Made by a program: the position numbers and the translations under genes. 64,000 bases of DNA, from positions 32,727,001 through 32,791,000 of the forward strand of contig NC_016131.3 of NCBI RefSeq assembly GCF_000005505.3, in the 5' to 3' direction. Positions 1-11,290 of the stretch are shown here, one piece after another; position 1 is the first letter of the stretch; each line of letters starts with the position of its first letter. Source of the stretch: Brachypodium distachyon (lineage: Eukaryota > Streptophyta > Magnoliopsida > Poales > Poaceae). The notes beneath the pieces are model-generated. The model was not told where the DNA came from and searched no databases. It was given only the letters and a program-made list of their open reading frames with translations.

Positions 1-228
1 AAGAGTTCTTCATCATCCAAGGGGAAGAGTACTGCACCGTCGAAGCGAAAGAGCACATCATCGTCCAAGGAGAAAACTACATCATCGTCCGATGATGATA
101 TCTTCATGCCAAGCAAAACGGGTAAGAGTTTTTCATCGTCCAAGGGGAAGAGTACTGCACCGTCGAAGCGAAAGAACACATCATCGTCTAAGGGCAAGAG
201 CACTTCATCTTCGTTGGGCTTGAGTTAG
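1..228 (+). CDS. 3' end of an unrecognised Lys/Ser-rich protein (partial)
   Basis: The frame starting at base 1 stays open for 75 codons and ends at TAG 226-228, so this looks like the C-terminal tail of a gene beginning before the window. The tail is almost entirely Lys, Ser, Thr and Arg, with one acidic break (SSSDDDIFMPSKTGKS). It holds an internal duplication of about 123 bp (41 codons): bases 1-75 recur nearly unchanged at about 124-198. No known domain is visible and such a tail gives no function. It runs towards the PMD gene on the opposite strand and may be a further gene of the same MULE-like element, since MuDR itself carries two convergent genes; that is inference. It could also be an unrelated basic low-complexity tail. 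Confidence 0.4.
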   Translation, partial: KSSSSSKGKSTAPSKRKSTSSSKEKTTSSSDDDIFMPSKTGKSFSSSKGKSTAPSKRKNTSSSKGKSTSSSLGLS

Positions 229-375
229 GTTATCTTATTTTAAGTTGTCGGTTTTAATTTTAGTCTTTCTATTGCATATGTATTTTAGTCCTGCCGTTTT
301 TATTTGCAAATATAACTTGAATAAGAATGCGAAAAATAGTAACATGTCTCTCTCATACATAGGTAGAAATATGTC

Positions 376-3244
376 TCATACATAGGTCCTACATGCAAAT
401 ATCAGGCACGGCGTCTGGGACGGCGTTCCGGGGGGTGCCTGTGGCGTGGTCCAGCCATACCTATGAGGTGGCAGAACATTGCGCGGAGGAATCACGGACC
501 CATCTTCACGATATTGTGTATCCTCCTGTGTGGGGTCTGGTGGCGGAGTACTGAACATCCAGCTGTGTTGGACAGAATAGTCCTCTCCTTGAGCGTGATC
601 ATGCTCAGTACCCCACAAGGGTTCGGACAACGACGACCGATGCCCGTAGGCTCCTACATGTGGGAAAGTACTTAGCATTAGAATTGTGTAGCAGTCATGG
701 TAATGAACACAATAGATAGAAATATACATACCCTGTGGCTGGGTCTGTGGACGAAACTCGAAGTTCATCCTGGGATTCTGCTGGTGCTGCCACGCCGAAC
801 CTCCAGCCTGAAAAGAGGGGTGTTGCTGCTGCCACGCCGAACCTCCAACCTCAAAAGAGGGCTGCTGCTGGTACCAATAGTCGAAAGAAGACTGCGGCTG
901 GTGCCACGACGAACCTCTAGCCTGCTTAGGAGGTGGTGGCATGGGCGTCGACTGCTCTGGTAGACGTGGATGCGGGTGGTGTCGGGGGTGCGGTGCTTCC
1001 TGCTGACGTGGCCGCTGCTGGTGCGTGGAGTGACGAGGGGGCCGTACGGACGCCTGGTGGTGAACGACGTCCGAAGTGCGGGTGCACGTGATAGCCGCGT
1101 AAATAGAGCGTAGCTTCTCCTCCATTCGTCTAAGCCAGGACTGGTGCGGCTCCCGTGGTAGTAGAAGTGGACCGGTCGAAAGCGAACGTCCATACGCAGC
1201 GAACTCGGCCTGTAAATCCTGTGTCAACTGAGCCTGCAATTGGCACGAAGAGTATTACATATATATGGCAAAGTACGTAACAAACACATGCATTATGTTA
1301 AGAGAAGATACTTACCGCGTGATGTCTAGAGCCTGAAGTAGACTGGCTAGGATACATATCTTGCAAACTCGGCTCGGCTATCTCCTGGGGGTGAGAGTGC
1401 TGAATGATGCTCAATCGGGTAGCTGTCATGTACCTCCGCAAATATCCGTTGAATAGATCGAGATCAAAATCCTCCAATGGCCAAACCCGTGTCGTCGCAG
1501 TCTCCCACTCTGTAATGTACAACTGAACCCTCTGCAGCCACTGAGTCTGGGTCCTGGTACTTCCCTTCCTGGTAAACCTAAGATCGCAATAGAAAGTTGA
1601 ACACTTACATTATGGACAATTCTGGACGACAATCATAAATTGGAGAACTGCACATACCTGTGGACGATCTGTGGAAGTGGATCCTCCGTCGGTGGAGGAA
1701 TGACCAACTGGCGTGCCCCAAACTGCCTCATGACCCTCTATTGGGCCATCTCCTCCACGCAGACATCGAAGATGATCTTTGATTTTGTCATCCAGTAAGC
1801 GTAATCTCTCGTGCAGACCGTGGACATCCCACCAGGGTATCTATCCTTGATGGCGTCCTGTGTGTACGGCTCCCAGACAACCGCCTCAGAGTGCAACACG
1901 TCGAACTGCTCGTTGAATGATGGGTAGCAATTCCTGACCTGATCGTGTGCAAAGCGTCTCTGTAAAAAAAAAGTTAGCTTCATTCATGGTTTATGTAAAC
2001 TAATGTATGAATTTCACATTCGACATACTTTGCTACGTGTCCAAATTGTCACGAAAGTAGGCAGGTCGATGTGTTCTAAGTCAAACAACTCCTGCTCAGG
2101 GTTAGGGTGATCACCCGTAACGTCTGGTCGGCCGATAGAAAACCTCTCCCACGACCAGAGCTGCAACAATAAAGGACATCCAAGCAGGGCTGACTTGGGC
2201 GACGCAAGCTGGCAAGCGTTGCACATACCTCGGTACGTAGCCGCTAAGACGGCCGAACCCCAACTCCTCTGTGTGATGTCGTCACCCCAAGTTGCATTCG
2301 CGATCTCCACTGCAATAGGGATGTAGCGTGCGCTAATGGTGGTGACGTGGTTCTCGGTGAACATCACCTTCCCGAGAAGCCACATTATATATGCTTCAAG
2401 GCTCCGAGTGATTTGAGGCTCAGTCATTTGGGTCTTTGGATACCCAAACTTCTGAATCTGCATGCAACAAAAACCAAATGTTAGTAAACCCATGCAAGTA
2501 TATGAGGTATGCTCTTAGATATATTAACTTAAAACACATCGATCTAACCTGGTAATTGAGCAAGCAATCTAGCTCAGGTCCGTGAGCCTTCGAGGTGAGT
2601 GGCCCAGCTCCGGCAAGAATACCTTGAAAACGTAGTGCACAAATTAACACATAGTTCCACATAAAGTACAAATTAAAACACATGGCACAAATTAACACAT
2701 ACCTTGAAAGCGTAGTGCCATACCCTCCTGCCAATCAGCTGGTGCCTGCAACGGTCCTATGGGATCACCCACCAGTGGTAGTCCCAGCAGCATCGACACA
2801 TCCTGGAGAGTAGGAGCCATCTCTCCCCAGCGAAAGTGAAACGTGTGTATCTCGGGCCTCCATCTGTCCACTAAGCAGCTCAGGAGCGAGTGGTCAATTT
2901 GTAGCCGTGTAGAGTTGAAGCCTCGTCGCTCACCCTCTACCATTTCCGCACGAGTTGCCTCAACAAGTCGTGCGAAAGGTAAAAGGCCAGCCCATTTCAA
3001 ACTGCATAAATAAAATGGACATGCAAAGGATGAATAAAAAAAATGTACATGCAAGGAATGAATAAATAAAATGGACATGCAAGGAATGATTGAATAAATA
3101 CCGCTGAATCCAGGCAGGGTGCATCATCCAATTTTCCTTAGGAGTGCGCGTGACAAGGGGCTCGACACTCTCAGGATGCGCCACCAATCGAGCAGCCCGA
3201 TGCTTACTCTCAATCTCCGGAGATAGCAATGATACTCTCTCCAT
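376..3244 (-). pseudogene. Plant mobile domain (PMD) protein of a MULE-type element; one nonsense codon
   Basis: Eight exons join in phase on the minus strand: 3244-3102, 3001-2703, 2622-2549, 2457-2029, 1959-1658, 1577-1316, 1233-732 and 653-376, giving about 762 codons. The start is ATG at 3244. The first four exons carry the plant mobile domain ('aminotransferase-like' PMD): WAGLLPFARLVE, the LLGLPLVGDPIG block, then AGPLTSKAHGPELDCLLNYQ and a helical region around EAYIMWLLGKVMF. The C-terminal third is Gln/Pro-rich low complexity with a repeated GGSAWQ motif. The only clear lesion is an in-frame TAG at 1738-1740; exon phases are otherwise conserved. PMD proteins occur both as host silencing/meristem factors (MAIN family) and as passengers of transposons. 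The adjacent, co-oriented MULE transposase points to the transposon type. A truncated or read-through product cannot be excluded. Confidence 0.75.
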
Positions 3245-3656
3245 TTTGTACCTGCAACATTTATAAACATAGTTAGACATACAAATTAAAGTTAAGCATA
3301 GTTAAACTGAGAGTACATATTAAAACATAGTTGAACAAAGCGTACAAATTAACACACAGTTCCACACAGAGTACAAATTAAAACAGAGAGCACAAATTAA
3401 CACTTAGTTTCACAGAGTACAAAATAAAACTTAGTTCCACATAGAGTACATATTAAAACATAGAGCACAAATTAACACATAGTTTCACATATAGTACAAA
3501 TTAAAACATAGAGTACAAATTAACACATAGTTTCACATATGCATGATAAGCCTAGGTTCTTCCTCTCCCTCGTCGTCCACGTCTCCCTCTTCCACGGGCA
3601 GTAGCTCCACCAGTACCGAAAGTTGGACAATAAGTGTCCCTGTGGTCAAAATGGTT
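3245..3656. other. Spacer between transposase and PMD gene, AT-rich degenerate repeats
   Basis: Between about 3290 and 3540 the sequence is a degenerate tandem series of units like 'acaaattaacacatagttccacatagagtacaaattaaaacatag' with period near 40-50 bp. The same words recur inside PMD introns at 2640-2700. No reading frame of note is seen. It may hold the transposase 3' end and the promoter of the PMD gene. Confidence 0.5.
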
Positions 3657-6200
3657 TCATAGAAAACATTGTCGTGACGGTCCTCCGGCTTCAGATTCAT
3701 CCATATCATTTCGAATGCGCCTGGACGGGCGTCTGCCTGTGCCTGTCCACAGTAGCCCGGGGTCAGGAATGTACCGCCTTTCACCAGGGGTTACCTTGTT
3801 GAAATTGCTCATTGCACGAAATCCTAGCATCTCACCCGTCCATGTGCTAAGCACAGACTCTTTCAGGTAATAGGGAGACACAAATGAGATTGCGTCCATC
3901 CCTAGCTGCCCGCAAGCAGCAAGTACATGTGAGCAAGGAAGGTGAAGCAACTTTGGTTTGTTGCAGGTGCACTCACACGTTGGCCACGCTTCATTTCCAA
4001 TCTTCACTTCCTGTGTTCTCAATTCATTTCCAACGCCGAACTTGTCAGTTGGCAAGCGCACCTCAAACCTGTGTTCTTGATTACCGATGGCGACGACAGT
4101 ATGAGACCTAGCTTTTTCCATCTTCTCATCCATGTACTTCAAAATATTTTCACAGTACGGTGTATTTGGGTTGTTCATGATATGCATTTCAGCTATCTGG
4201 CGTCTATCTCTGAAATACTTCACCGTGCCATGGAAAATACCCTCGACGATGGCTGTAAGTGGTAAAGTCCTATTTCCCCTCAGAACAAAGTTGTATGTTT
4301 CTGCCAGGTTAGTAGTCATGACGCCGTACCTAATGCCATGTGTGTCGTGCAGCAAAGACCACCGCTCCAGAGGCTCGTGCTCTATCCACTGCTGAAAGTT
4401 TTTAATCTGTCTCCCAACCCTTCTCCTAGTGCCGGGTGGGTCAAACCCTGGCAAGTCACAAAGCCCAACAGGTTCTTCCTCAGATGGTCCTGTTCCAACT
4501 GTTGTCTGTGCAGCCACTGCTGCTACATATGCTGCTACCGCTGCGTTTCGTGCCGCTGTCCTCTCCCTAACATGTTTTTTCGTGAACTCATCAAGATAAC
4601 CACGTATCCTACTGTACTTCCATTGTTGGTTCTGTTTGCAGAGTTTCTTGAATAGATTCATAAGTGACTTGTTCCTGAACTGCGAGAAGAAGTTGGCCCC
4701 GAAATGCCGCATGCACCAACGACTCTGCATGTCCTGCCATGGAGTCAGTTCATCAGGCCCAGGGTTTGTCAGTGTCCTTATCGCACCGAGTATGCATGTC
4801 TGTCATGAAGGATGCACACATTCGGCTTATCATGCACAACTGCTCTCTTGAGCTGCCTGAAAAACCATAACCAACTTTCAGTGTTCTCACCCTCCATGAA
4901 AGCAAATGCGAGCGGAACGATTTGATTGTTGCCGTCTTGACCAATGGCGGTCAAGATCTGCCCCCTGTATTTGCCAGTGAGAAAAGTGCCATCTATGCAT
5001 AACACCGGTCGACAATGATGGAAAGCTTGGACGCATACACCGAAAGTGAAGAACAGTCGTTGCAGCACCCTCACAGTTGGATACTCTGGGTGCAGGAAGT
5101 GTTGGATGTCGACATAGGTGCCTGGATTACGGGCTTGCAGTGTATGGAGGAGGCGGACAACAGAGTCGTACGAGTCGAAAAACGAACCAAATCTTTCCTC
5201 AAGAGCCCTCTGCTTAGCCCTCCAAGTCTTGCCATACGAAATGTTGTACTTAAACCTTACCCTCACCTTATGCATGATGGCCTTCACTTCCATTGCTTTG
5301 CTCTCCACTATCTCCGTGTAAAGCAACCGAGCAAGAAGCGTCAACGAGAGGTTACGATGGTCTTGAGGGATACTGGGAATGACACATGTGTGCAACACCA
5401 AGTCACTCACAACCCAATCTGTGTCATACTTAGGAACATAGCCATGCACCCTCCCGGGACAATCTATTTGTTCGCACTCCATTGTGAGATATTTTTGTGA
5501 AGAGACTATTGTTTTGAAAACCCTTTGCGTGGACATTGCCCAAGCAACTATGGCATCCTGCAGATGTTTCTTGTCAGGAAATCTAGCACCCTTCGCAATG
5601 TTGTTCTGATGATATTGCCATGCAGAGTCGTGCCCATCGTTCACGGTCATAGCTGAAGAGAAGTGCTGATTCCATGATGCAGGAATCGACACCTCCTCTT
5701 CGTCCGACTCATGAGACTCATCGTCATAAGAACTACGACCATCTGTATCTTCATCCTCCATCTGGTTCTGCAAGTGACCACCTTCTTCGTCCGCATCTGC
5801 CTCGCCAGTGTACTCATCCTCTCCTACTGCCCCGGAGCTCTGGCCATAACCACCACCTCCAGCATTCGACACAGAGTTTGCATTGGACAAGCCATAACTT
5901 GATTCACCCTCGCCTTCAACTGGATTGATCTCATGAGGGACAACCTGGATTAAGGCGGCAGGTCTAGTTCCCCTTTTCTCGCAACTTTCTAACCAGCGCA
6001 CCCACTTTGATGTCCGGTCTATCGGCCTCAAAACTCAGAAAACATCCTGCCAACCATTCCTGCAACTGACTAAACGTCCATGTTTGAGGGGCCGTTAGAT
6101 CCAACTCCACATACTTAAACTGACTCAGATCAGCTCTGTGCTCGGTTGTTAATACAGTACCGGAACCGTAGTAAAAACCAAACTTCACTACATCGGACAT
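3657..6200 (-). pseudogene. MULE (MURA-type) transposase, frameshifted
   Basis: The start is ATG at 6200 (MSDVVKFGFYYGSGTVLTTE). The protein continues through three frames. The first shift lies in an A/G homopolymer near 5975 and the second near 4785-4800. The middle part has a long acidic linker and then the MULE DDE domain, with the first Asp in VLCIDGTFLTGKYRG and the second in NVCILHDRHA. The last part (4730-3657) holds the region of the third acidic residue and a SWIM zinc finger with CxC...CxH (CECTC, LPCSHVLAAC). It ends in GGPSRQCFL, which in relatives leads into a zinc knuckle. The reaction in intact relatives is cut-and-paste transposition with 9-11 bp target duplications. With two frameshifts this copy should not make full-length enzyme. 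The PMD gene follows 400 bp downstream in the same direction. Confidence 0.85.
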
Positions 6201-6225
6201 CTCTGATGCCTAAATAAATGTTTAG

Positions 6226-6870
6226 ACGCGTCAAATACTAAGCAGTACGGCATATAAAAAATATTAGGACGCGTCAAATACTAAGCAGTACGGCATATAA
6301 AAAATATTAGGACGCGTCAAATACTAAGCAGTACGGCATATAAAAAATATTAATACGCGTCAAATACTAAGCAGTACCGCATATAAAATATATTAATACG
6401 CATCAAATACTAAGCAGTACGGCATATAAAAAATATTAGGACGTTCAAAATACTAAGCAGTACGGCATATAAAAAATCTTAGGACGCGTCAAATACTAAG
6501 CAGTACGGCATATAAAAAATATTAATACGCGTCAAATACTAAGCAGTACGGCATTTAAAAAATATTAATACACGTCAAATACTAAGCAGTACGGCATATA
6601 AAAAATATTAATACGCGTCAAATACTAAGCAGTACGGCATATGAAAAATATTAATACGCGTCAAATACTAATCAGTACGGCATATAAAAAATATTAGGAC
6701 GCGTCAAATACTAAGCAGTACGGCATATTAAAAATATTAATATGCGTCAAATAGTAAGCAGTACGCATATAAAAAATATTAGGACGCGTCAAATACTTAG
6801 TAGTACGGCATATTAAAAATATTAATACGCGTCAAATACTAAACAGTACGGCATGCAAAAAATTTATATT
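6226..6870. repeat. 43-bp tandem array upstream of the MULE transposase
   Basis: About 15 copies of a 43-bp unit sit head to tail. Each contains TACTAAGCAGTACGGCAT and an A-rich run before the next ACGCGTC. Unit starts at 6226 and 6269 fix the period. Copies differ by only a few bases; a diverged extra copy lies at about 6905-6940. The array begins some 25 bp upstream of the transposase start codon, so it lies in its promoter, 5' UTR or a leader intron. Subterminal repeats are common in transposons as transposase-binding sites; that role is an inference here. Confidence 0.9.
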
Positions 6871-6940
6871 CTATCAAAACATACTACTAGCGGCCATAAT
6901 ATTTAGACGCATCAAATACTAAGCAGTACGACATTAACCG

Positions 6941-7754
6941 TTGTCCAAAATAATGAGCACTACCAAACGCTAAGACATACTTCTATATATACATACACAC
7001 GTATCCTCATAAACATATACATTATAGGATAAATTCGTGAGAGATTAGAATTTACCCTTGAAGCGTGTGAACCCCAACCTCGAGCAGCCTCACAGTCACC
7101 GGATGAGCACCACCACCACCTCCAAACTCCTCCAAACCACCACCATTGCCCAACTTAGCAACACGAAATTAGCTTTACATGGTCTATGAAAATACTAGAT
7201 CAAGGTGGCATTGGGTGCTAAATAGCAAGGGGATGCAGTTTTGTGGGTTAAACGGGAACAAAACTCACTAATTTTGGCTACAAATTGGGGGCATTTTTGA
7301 GGAGGAATAAGAGAAGAGGAAGAACGGAAGGGAAGTTGGGCTCTGGCGCTGGGCTGCTCGGGCTCGGCCTGGGGAGGAAGAAGGGAGGGAATAAAGGGAA
7401 AAAGGGAAAGGAAGGCGGGCCCGCGCGCGGTCGGCTCCAGTCGGCCCAGGCGAAGCCGAAAGCCCAGTCGGCCTGGCCCAAGCCGACTGGGGCGCCAGTC
7501 GGGCAGCCCGGGAGCAGGCGGCCTGCAGTCGGCCTGGCCGAGGACGACTGGGCCTAATCGTCTTGGGCCAGGCCGATTGGGCCTGATCAGCTTTGGCCAG
7601 GCCGACTGGGCCCAATCGGCCTCGCCCAGGCTGAGGTCGTATTATTTTTGAAATTTTTGAAAAACGCGTATTATTTTTGAAAATGATTAAAAAAAATCAT
7701 ATTATTTTAAAAAAAATAGCCTGTTTCAGTCACAAATGCCATCACGCAACCTAC
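6941..7754. other. Presumed 5' end of the MULE-like segment, with GGCC-rich repeats
   Basis: No gene is seen. From about 7430 to 7630 the sequence is a series of imperfect, partly inverted copies of words such as GCCGACTGGGCC and CAGTCGGCCTGGCC. Open frames here (for example 7268-7615 on the minus strand) are Pro/Ala-rich low complexity and are not supported as coding. I could not define a MULE terminal inverted repeat or target duplication. Confidence 0.5.
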
Positions 7755-8088
7755 GGCCCTGTTTGGTTTGGCTTTTTATTGGCTTTCTCAGCTTTTAAGC
7801 CAACAACCCAAACAAATGTGTGGCTTTCCCACAGGCTTTCTCAAAGCACGGTGGCTTTTTTGCACTGGGAATGCAAAGCACGTCCTGAGGTGCTTTTGTG
7901 GCTTTGAACAAATCCCACGCCCTTATACCCTTGTCAGTTTAAACAAAATTACGAGAAAACTGCCACTCCTTATAAACACAACCATCTCCTCCCGAACCAG
8001 CCATCTCCTCCATTCCCCTCCACTCGAACAGAGGAGTGGCGGATAGGGTTCTGGCCGAGCAGGGAGCCCCATCTCCCACCTCGTTGCC

Positions 8089-8512
8089 AGCCGCCGAAGG
8101 GAGACGCACCGCCGGCCGCCTCCAACCTCCAGCGCCTCCTCCTGGGCCACCCCTTCCCTGGCCGCCTCCTTCTCCCACCTTGTTGCTGCTATCGGAGGGA
8201 GACACACCGCCGGCCGCCTCCAACCTCCAGCGCCTCCTCCCGGCCCGCCCCCTCCCTAGCCGCCTCTTCTCCCACCTTGTTGCTGCCGCCGGAGGGAGAC
8301 GCACCGCCGGCCGCCTCCAACCTCCAGCGCCTCCTGCCGGCCCGCCCCCTCCCTGGCCGCCTCCTTCTCCCACCTTGTTGCTGCCGCCGGAGGGAGACGC
8401 ACCACCGGCCGCCAGAGGGAGACGAACCGCCGGCCGCCTCCAACCTCCAGCGCCTCCTCCCGGCCGGCCCCTCCCAGGCCGCCTCCTCTCGGCCCTCATC
8501 CGCCTGGTCTGA
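8089..8512. repeat. 98-bp minisatellite in the Harbinger 5' region
   Basis: Four copies of a GC-rich unit of about 98 bp occur, with a shortened fifth. The word GAGACGCACC and its variants appear at 8101, 8199, 8296, 8394 and 8419. The array lies upstream of the Myb-like gene. Its open frames on both strands are Pro/Ala/Arg-rich and look like by-products of composition. Confidence 0.85.
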
Positions 8513-8666
8513 TGTCAACAGTAAGAACCCTTGTGCTTGTATGTTGCTTCCATGCATGATGCTTCTGCATATGCTGCTGCCTGCTACCATGTGTTTATTT
8601 CTGCCACACTCCAAAATGCCATGTATTGTTGTAGTTAATGTATGGACATTGTATTGGATGCATTAG

Positions 8667-9578
8667 ATGGAGAAGGCAAATTGGAATGCAGAATACACTA
8701 GAATTTTTTGTGAGATATGCAAAGAGGAGACAGAAGCAAATAATAGACCATTGGGATGTTTGGATAGAAAAGGTTACAAGAACCTTGAGGAGAAGTTTTT
8801 TAAACAATCTGGTCAGAAGCTGGTGAAGAAGCAACTAAAAAATAAATGGGATTTACTAAAGAAAGAGTACACTGAGTTCATGGTGTTGAAAAATGCTGCA
8901 TCTGGACTTGGGTGGAATGATGCGATGTCTACAATTGTAGCTGATGATGACTGGTGGAATAATCATCTTCAGGTGATGATGTTTTCTTATTTGTTTAAAA
9001 TAATTTTACTCAACCTGTATATGCCCGTGTGCTTAATTTTGTTGTAATCAGAAATATCCAAAGCATGCAAAGTGGAGGACAAGGGGGCCAGCCAACTTAA
9101 AGGAGATGGATGTCACGTTTGACAAGGCTCATGTGACAGGGGCAACAGCCTCTATCCCTGGAGAGTTGTCAAGGCGATGAAGATGAGGATGAAGATGTGC
9201 AAGTGACCACAAAGAAAGGAAAAAGGTTGGGTAAGCGCAAGGACAAGTCCACTTTATCAGAAGACACAACAAAGGAGGATAAAAACCCATTTCTACGTGA
9301 GTACAAGAAAACCATGGGTAATATAAATTCAAGGATATCAAGTGTTGAGGAATCATCCAGTTGTCCGTGACAATTCCCCTAGCATGGCTGAGGTCCTTAA
9401 GTTGATGGTAGAGTGTGGAGCTGCTGAAGGGACTTCATTATTTCACACGGCAACCAAAATTGTCATGAAACCAGAGTACCGTGAGTTATTCATGCTGATT
9501 CATACCAAGGAGGGCAGGTTAAATTGGCTAGAAAGAGAGCATGCAGACATGACCAAAACCTTATATCATTTTCACTGA
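8667..9578 (+). pseudogene. Harbinger Myb/SANT-like protein (ORF1), frameshifted
   Basis: Exon 1 (8667-8972) starts MEKANWNAEYTRIFCEICKEE and encodes a Myb/SANT-like (Myb_DNA-bind_3) domain with WNAEYT, LKNKWDLLKKEY and the late WWNNHLQ block. The intron 8973-9051 has GT/AG ends. Exon 2 continues KYPKHAKWRTRGPANLKEMD but meets TGA at 9178-9180. The acidic/basic middle part continues one frame over to 9370, and the tail (MAEVLKLMVECGAAEGTSLF) in the third frame to 9578. Two frameshifts therefore break it. In intact PIF/Harbinger elements this protein helps the transposase bind the element ends and enter the nucleus. Confidence 0.8.
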
Positions 9579-9587
9579 TGTGTATTG

Positions 9588-9910
9588 TTGTTTGAGTTGT
9601 ATTAGCTGAGCACTGTTGTTTGAGTTGTATTAGTTGAGCACTGTTGTTTGAGTCTGTAAGACTTCTATTTTGTCATCTGTTTTCATGCTGCCATGGATGT
9701 GTTGACATGGATGCATGTGTAAGTGCTCATGTATGCTTCTAGTACTTGCTGCCATGTTTGGCATGTATTTGAAGACCCTTTTGGAAGTATTGTTTGTTGT
9801 AGTGGATGTATTTGAAGACCCTTTTGGAAGTATTGTTTGTTGTACTGGATGTATTTGAAGACCCTTTTAAAAGTATTGTTTGTTGTACTGGATGTATTTA
9901 ATTAATTTTG
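9588..9910. repeat. Short tandem repeats between the two Harbinger genes
   Basis: Two small arrays occur. At 9588-9655 the word GTTGTTTGAGT(TGTATTAG) repeats about three times. At 9765-9905 a 43-bp unit beginning GTATTTGAAGACCC repeats three times (starts 9765, 9808, 9851) and runs up to the transposase leader. Confidence 0.85.
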
Positions 9911-9925
9911 TTGTCTTTTATGTAG

Positions 9926-11290
9926 ATGAATCAAATTGTTCTGCAACCTGATAAGGCTGCAAAGAGAAGAAAGTTGCTTCAGGAGTATGCAACTTTGGCA
10001 TATGAAGTTTCCATGATGGGAGAAATTGGTTACAAGTACAGTCATATTTACCTCAACAAAGCACGTTATAGGGTTCCTCAACAATCAGGATATGAATGGG
10101 TCATGGAATGTCTTGGTCATAAAAAGAGCTGCTACAAGATGTTTAGGATGAATCATGATGTCTTGCACTCATTGCATAATCTGCTAGTGTGTGATTATGG
10201 ATTGGAATCAACCAGAGACATGACTTCCATAGAATCACTGGCTATTTTTTTGTGGATTGTTAGGGCTCCACAAACATTCTCGCAAGCTGAAAATCGGTTT
10301 GCAAGATCAACCGAGACGATCCATAGGAAGTTCAAGCAAGTGCTGTCATGTTTGTGCAAGTTAGCATACAATAACATAAGACCTACAGATTATGCTTTCA
10401 CTACTCCACATGCAAAAATTAAGGATCCTCGATTTTGGCCTCATTTCGATGGTGCCATCGGCGCAATAGATGGCTCACATATTCCAGTCATTGTTCCAGC
10501 ATCAGAGTGTGTGAACCACATCTGTCGACATGGGTACACATCTCAAAACGTAATAGCAATTTGTGATTTCGATATGAGGTTTACATTTATTGTTGCTGGC
10601 TAGCCGGGCTTGGCGCATGACACAAGGATTTTGAATCATAGCTTGGTAGAGCATGCTCACAGATTTCCTGTACCTCCTGAAGGTATTACTATTACCCCCA
10701 TGTTCTCTAAAGTGCAGTATACATGTTTGTCTTAATTAATTTGCTTGTAGGAAAGTACTACCTTGTAGATTCTTTTTATACTTGTGTCATGCGCATTCTT
10801 CATCTAAAGGAAAGTACAGCATACATCTTTTTATAATTAATGTTCTCTAAAGTGCAGCATACATCATTTTATACTTGTAGGAAAGTACTACCATGTAGAT
10901 TCCGGCTATCCAAATAGGAAAGGATATCTTGCTCCATACAAAGGCCAAACATATCACCTACCAGAATTTCGTCGTGGACAACCACCCACAGGGAAGTACG
11001 AGATATACAATCATGCACATTCTTCACTTTGCAATGTGATAGAGCGCTCCTTTGGTGTTCTCAAGGAAAAGTGGCGTATTTTGAAGGCTATCCCGCATTA
11101 CAGTTCTTGTAGGCAGAAGAAAATTATTGTTGCTTGCATGGCGCTTCACAATTTTATTCGAGATACCAAGTTACGTGACGAGGAGTTCGACAAATGTGAC
11201 GAGGATGAGAACTGTATGCCAGGGGAGGTTGCAGGTTCCATACCATTGCAGGGGATACGGTCTCATCCTCACTTGATGGGTTTAACATGA
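9926..11290 (+). pseudogene. PIF/Harbinger DDE_4 transposase with an internal TAG
   Basis: Two exons: 9926-10682 and 10881-11290, in phase across a GT/AG intron. The start is ATG 9926 (MNQIVLQPDKAAKRRK). The catalytic residues are all present: Asp in GAIGAIDGSHIPV, Asp in GLAHDTRIL and Glu in VIERSFGVLKEKW. The helix-turn-helix part lies near residues 90-150. A single nonsense codon, TAG 10601-10603, falls where the family has Trp, between the first and second Asp. The C-terminal MALHNFIRD is as in the family. The intron carries a duplicated copy of the true 3' splice site region. Without the TAG the frame would be open over about 388 residues. Confidence 0.88.

Noticed and set aside
6226..6870. 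The 43-bp array considered as a CRISPR array
   Set aside because: There are no unique spacers between repeats; the units are contiguous, and this is plant nuclear DNA.
7268..7615. Minus-strand frame rich in Pro/Ala/Arg upstream of the MULE segment
   Set aside because: It is a translation of repeated GCCGACTGGGCC words, with no domain and no conserved start.
8036..8512. Open frames on both strands across the 98-bp minisatellite
   Set aside because: They reflect GC-rich tandem repeats; the products are Pro/Arg/Ala low complexity on every frame and have no family match.
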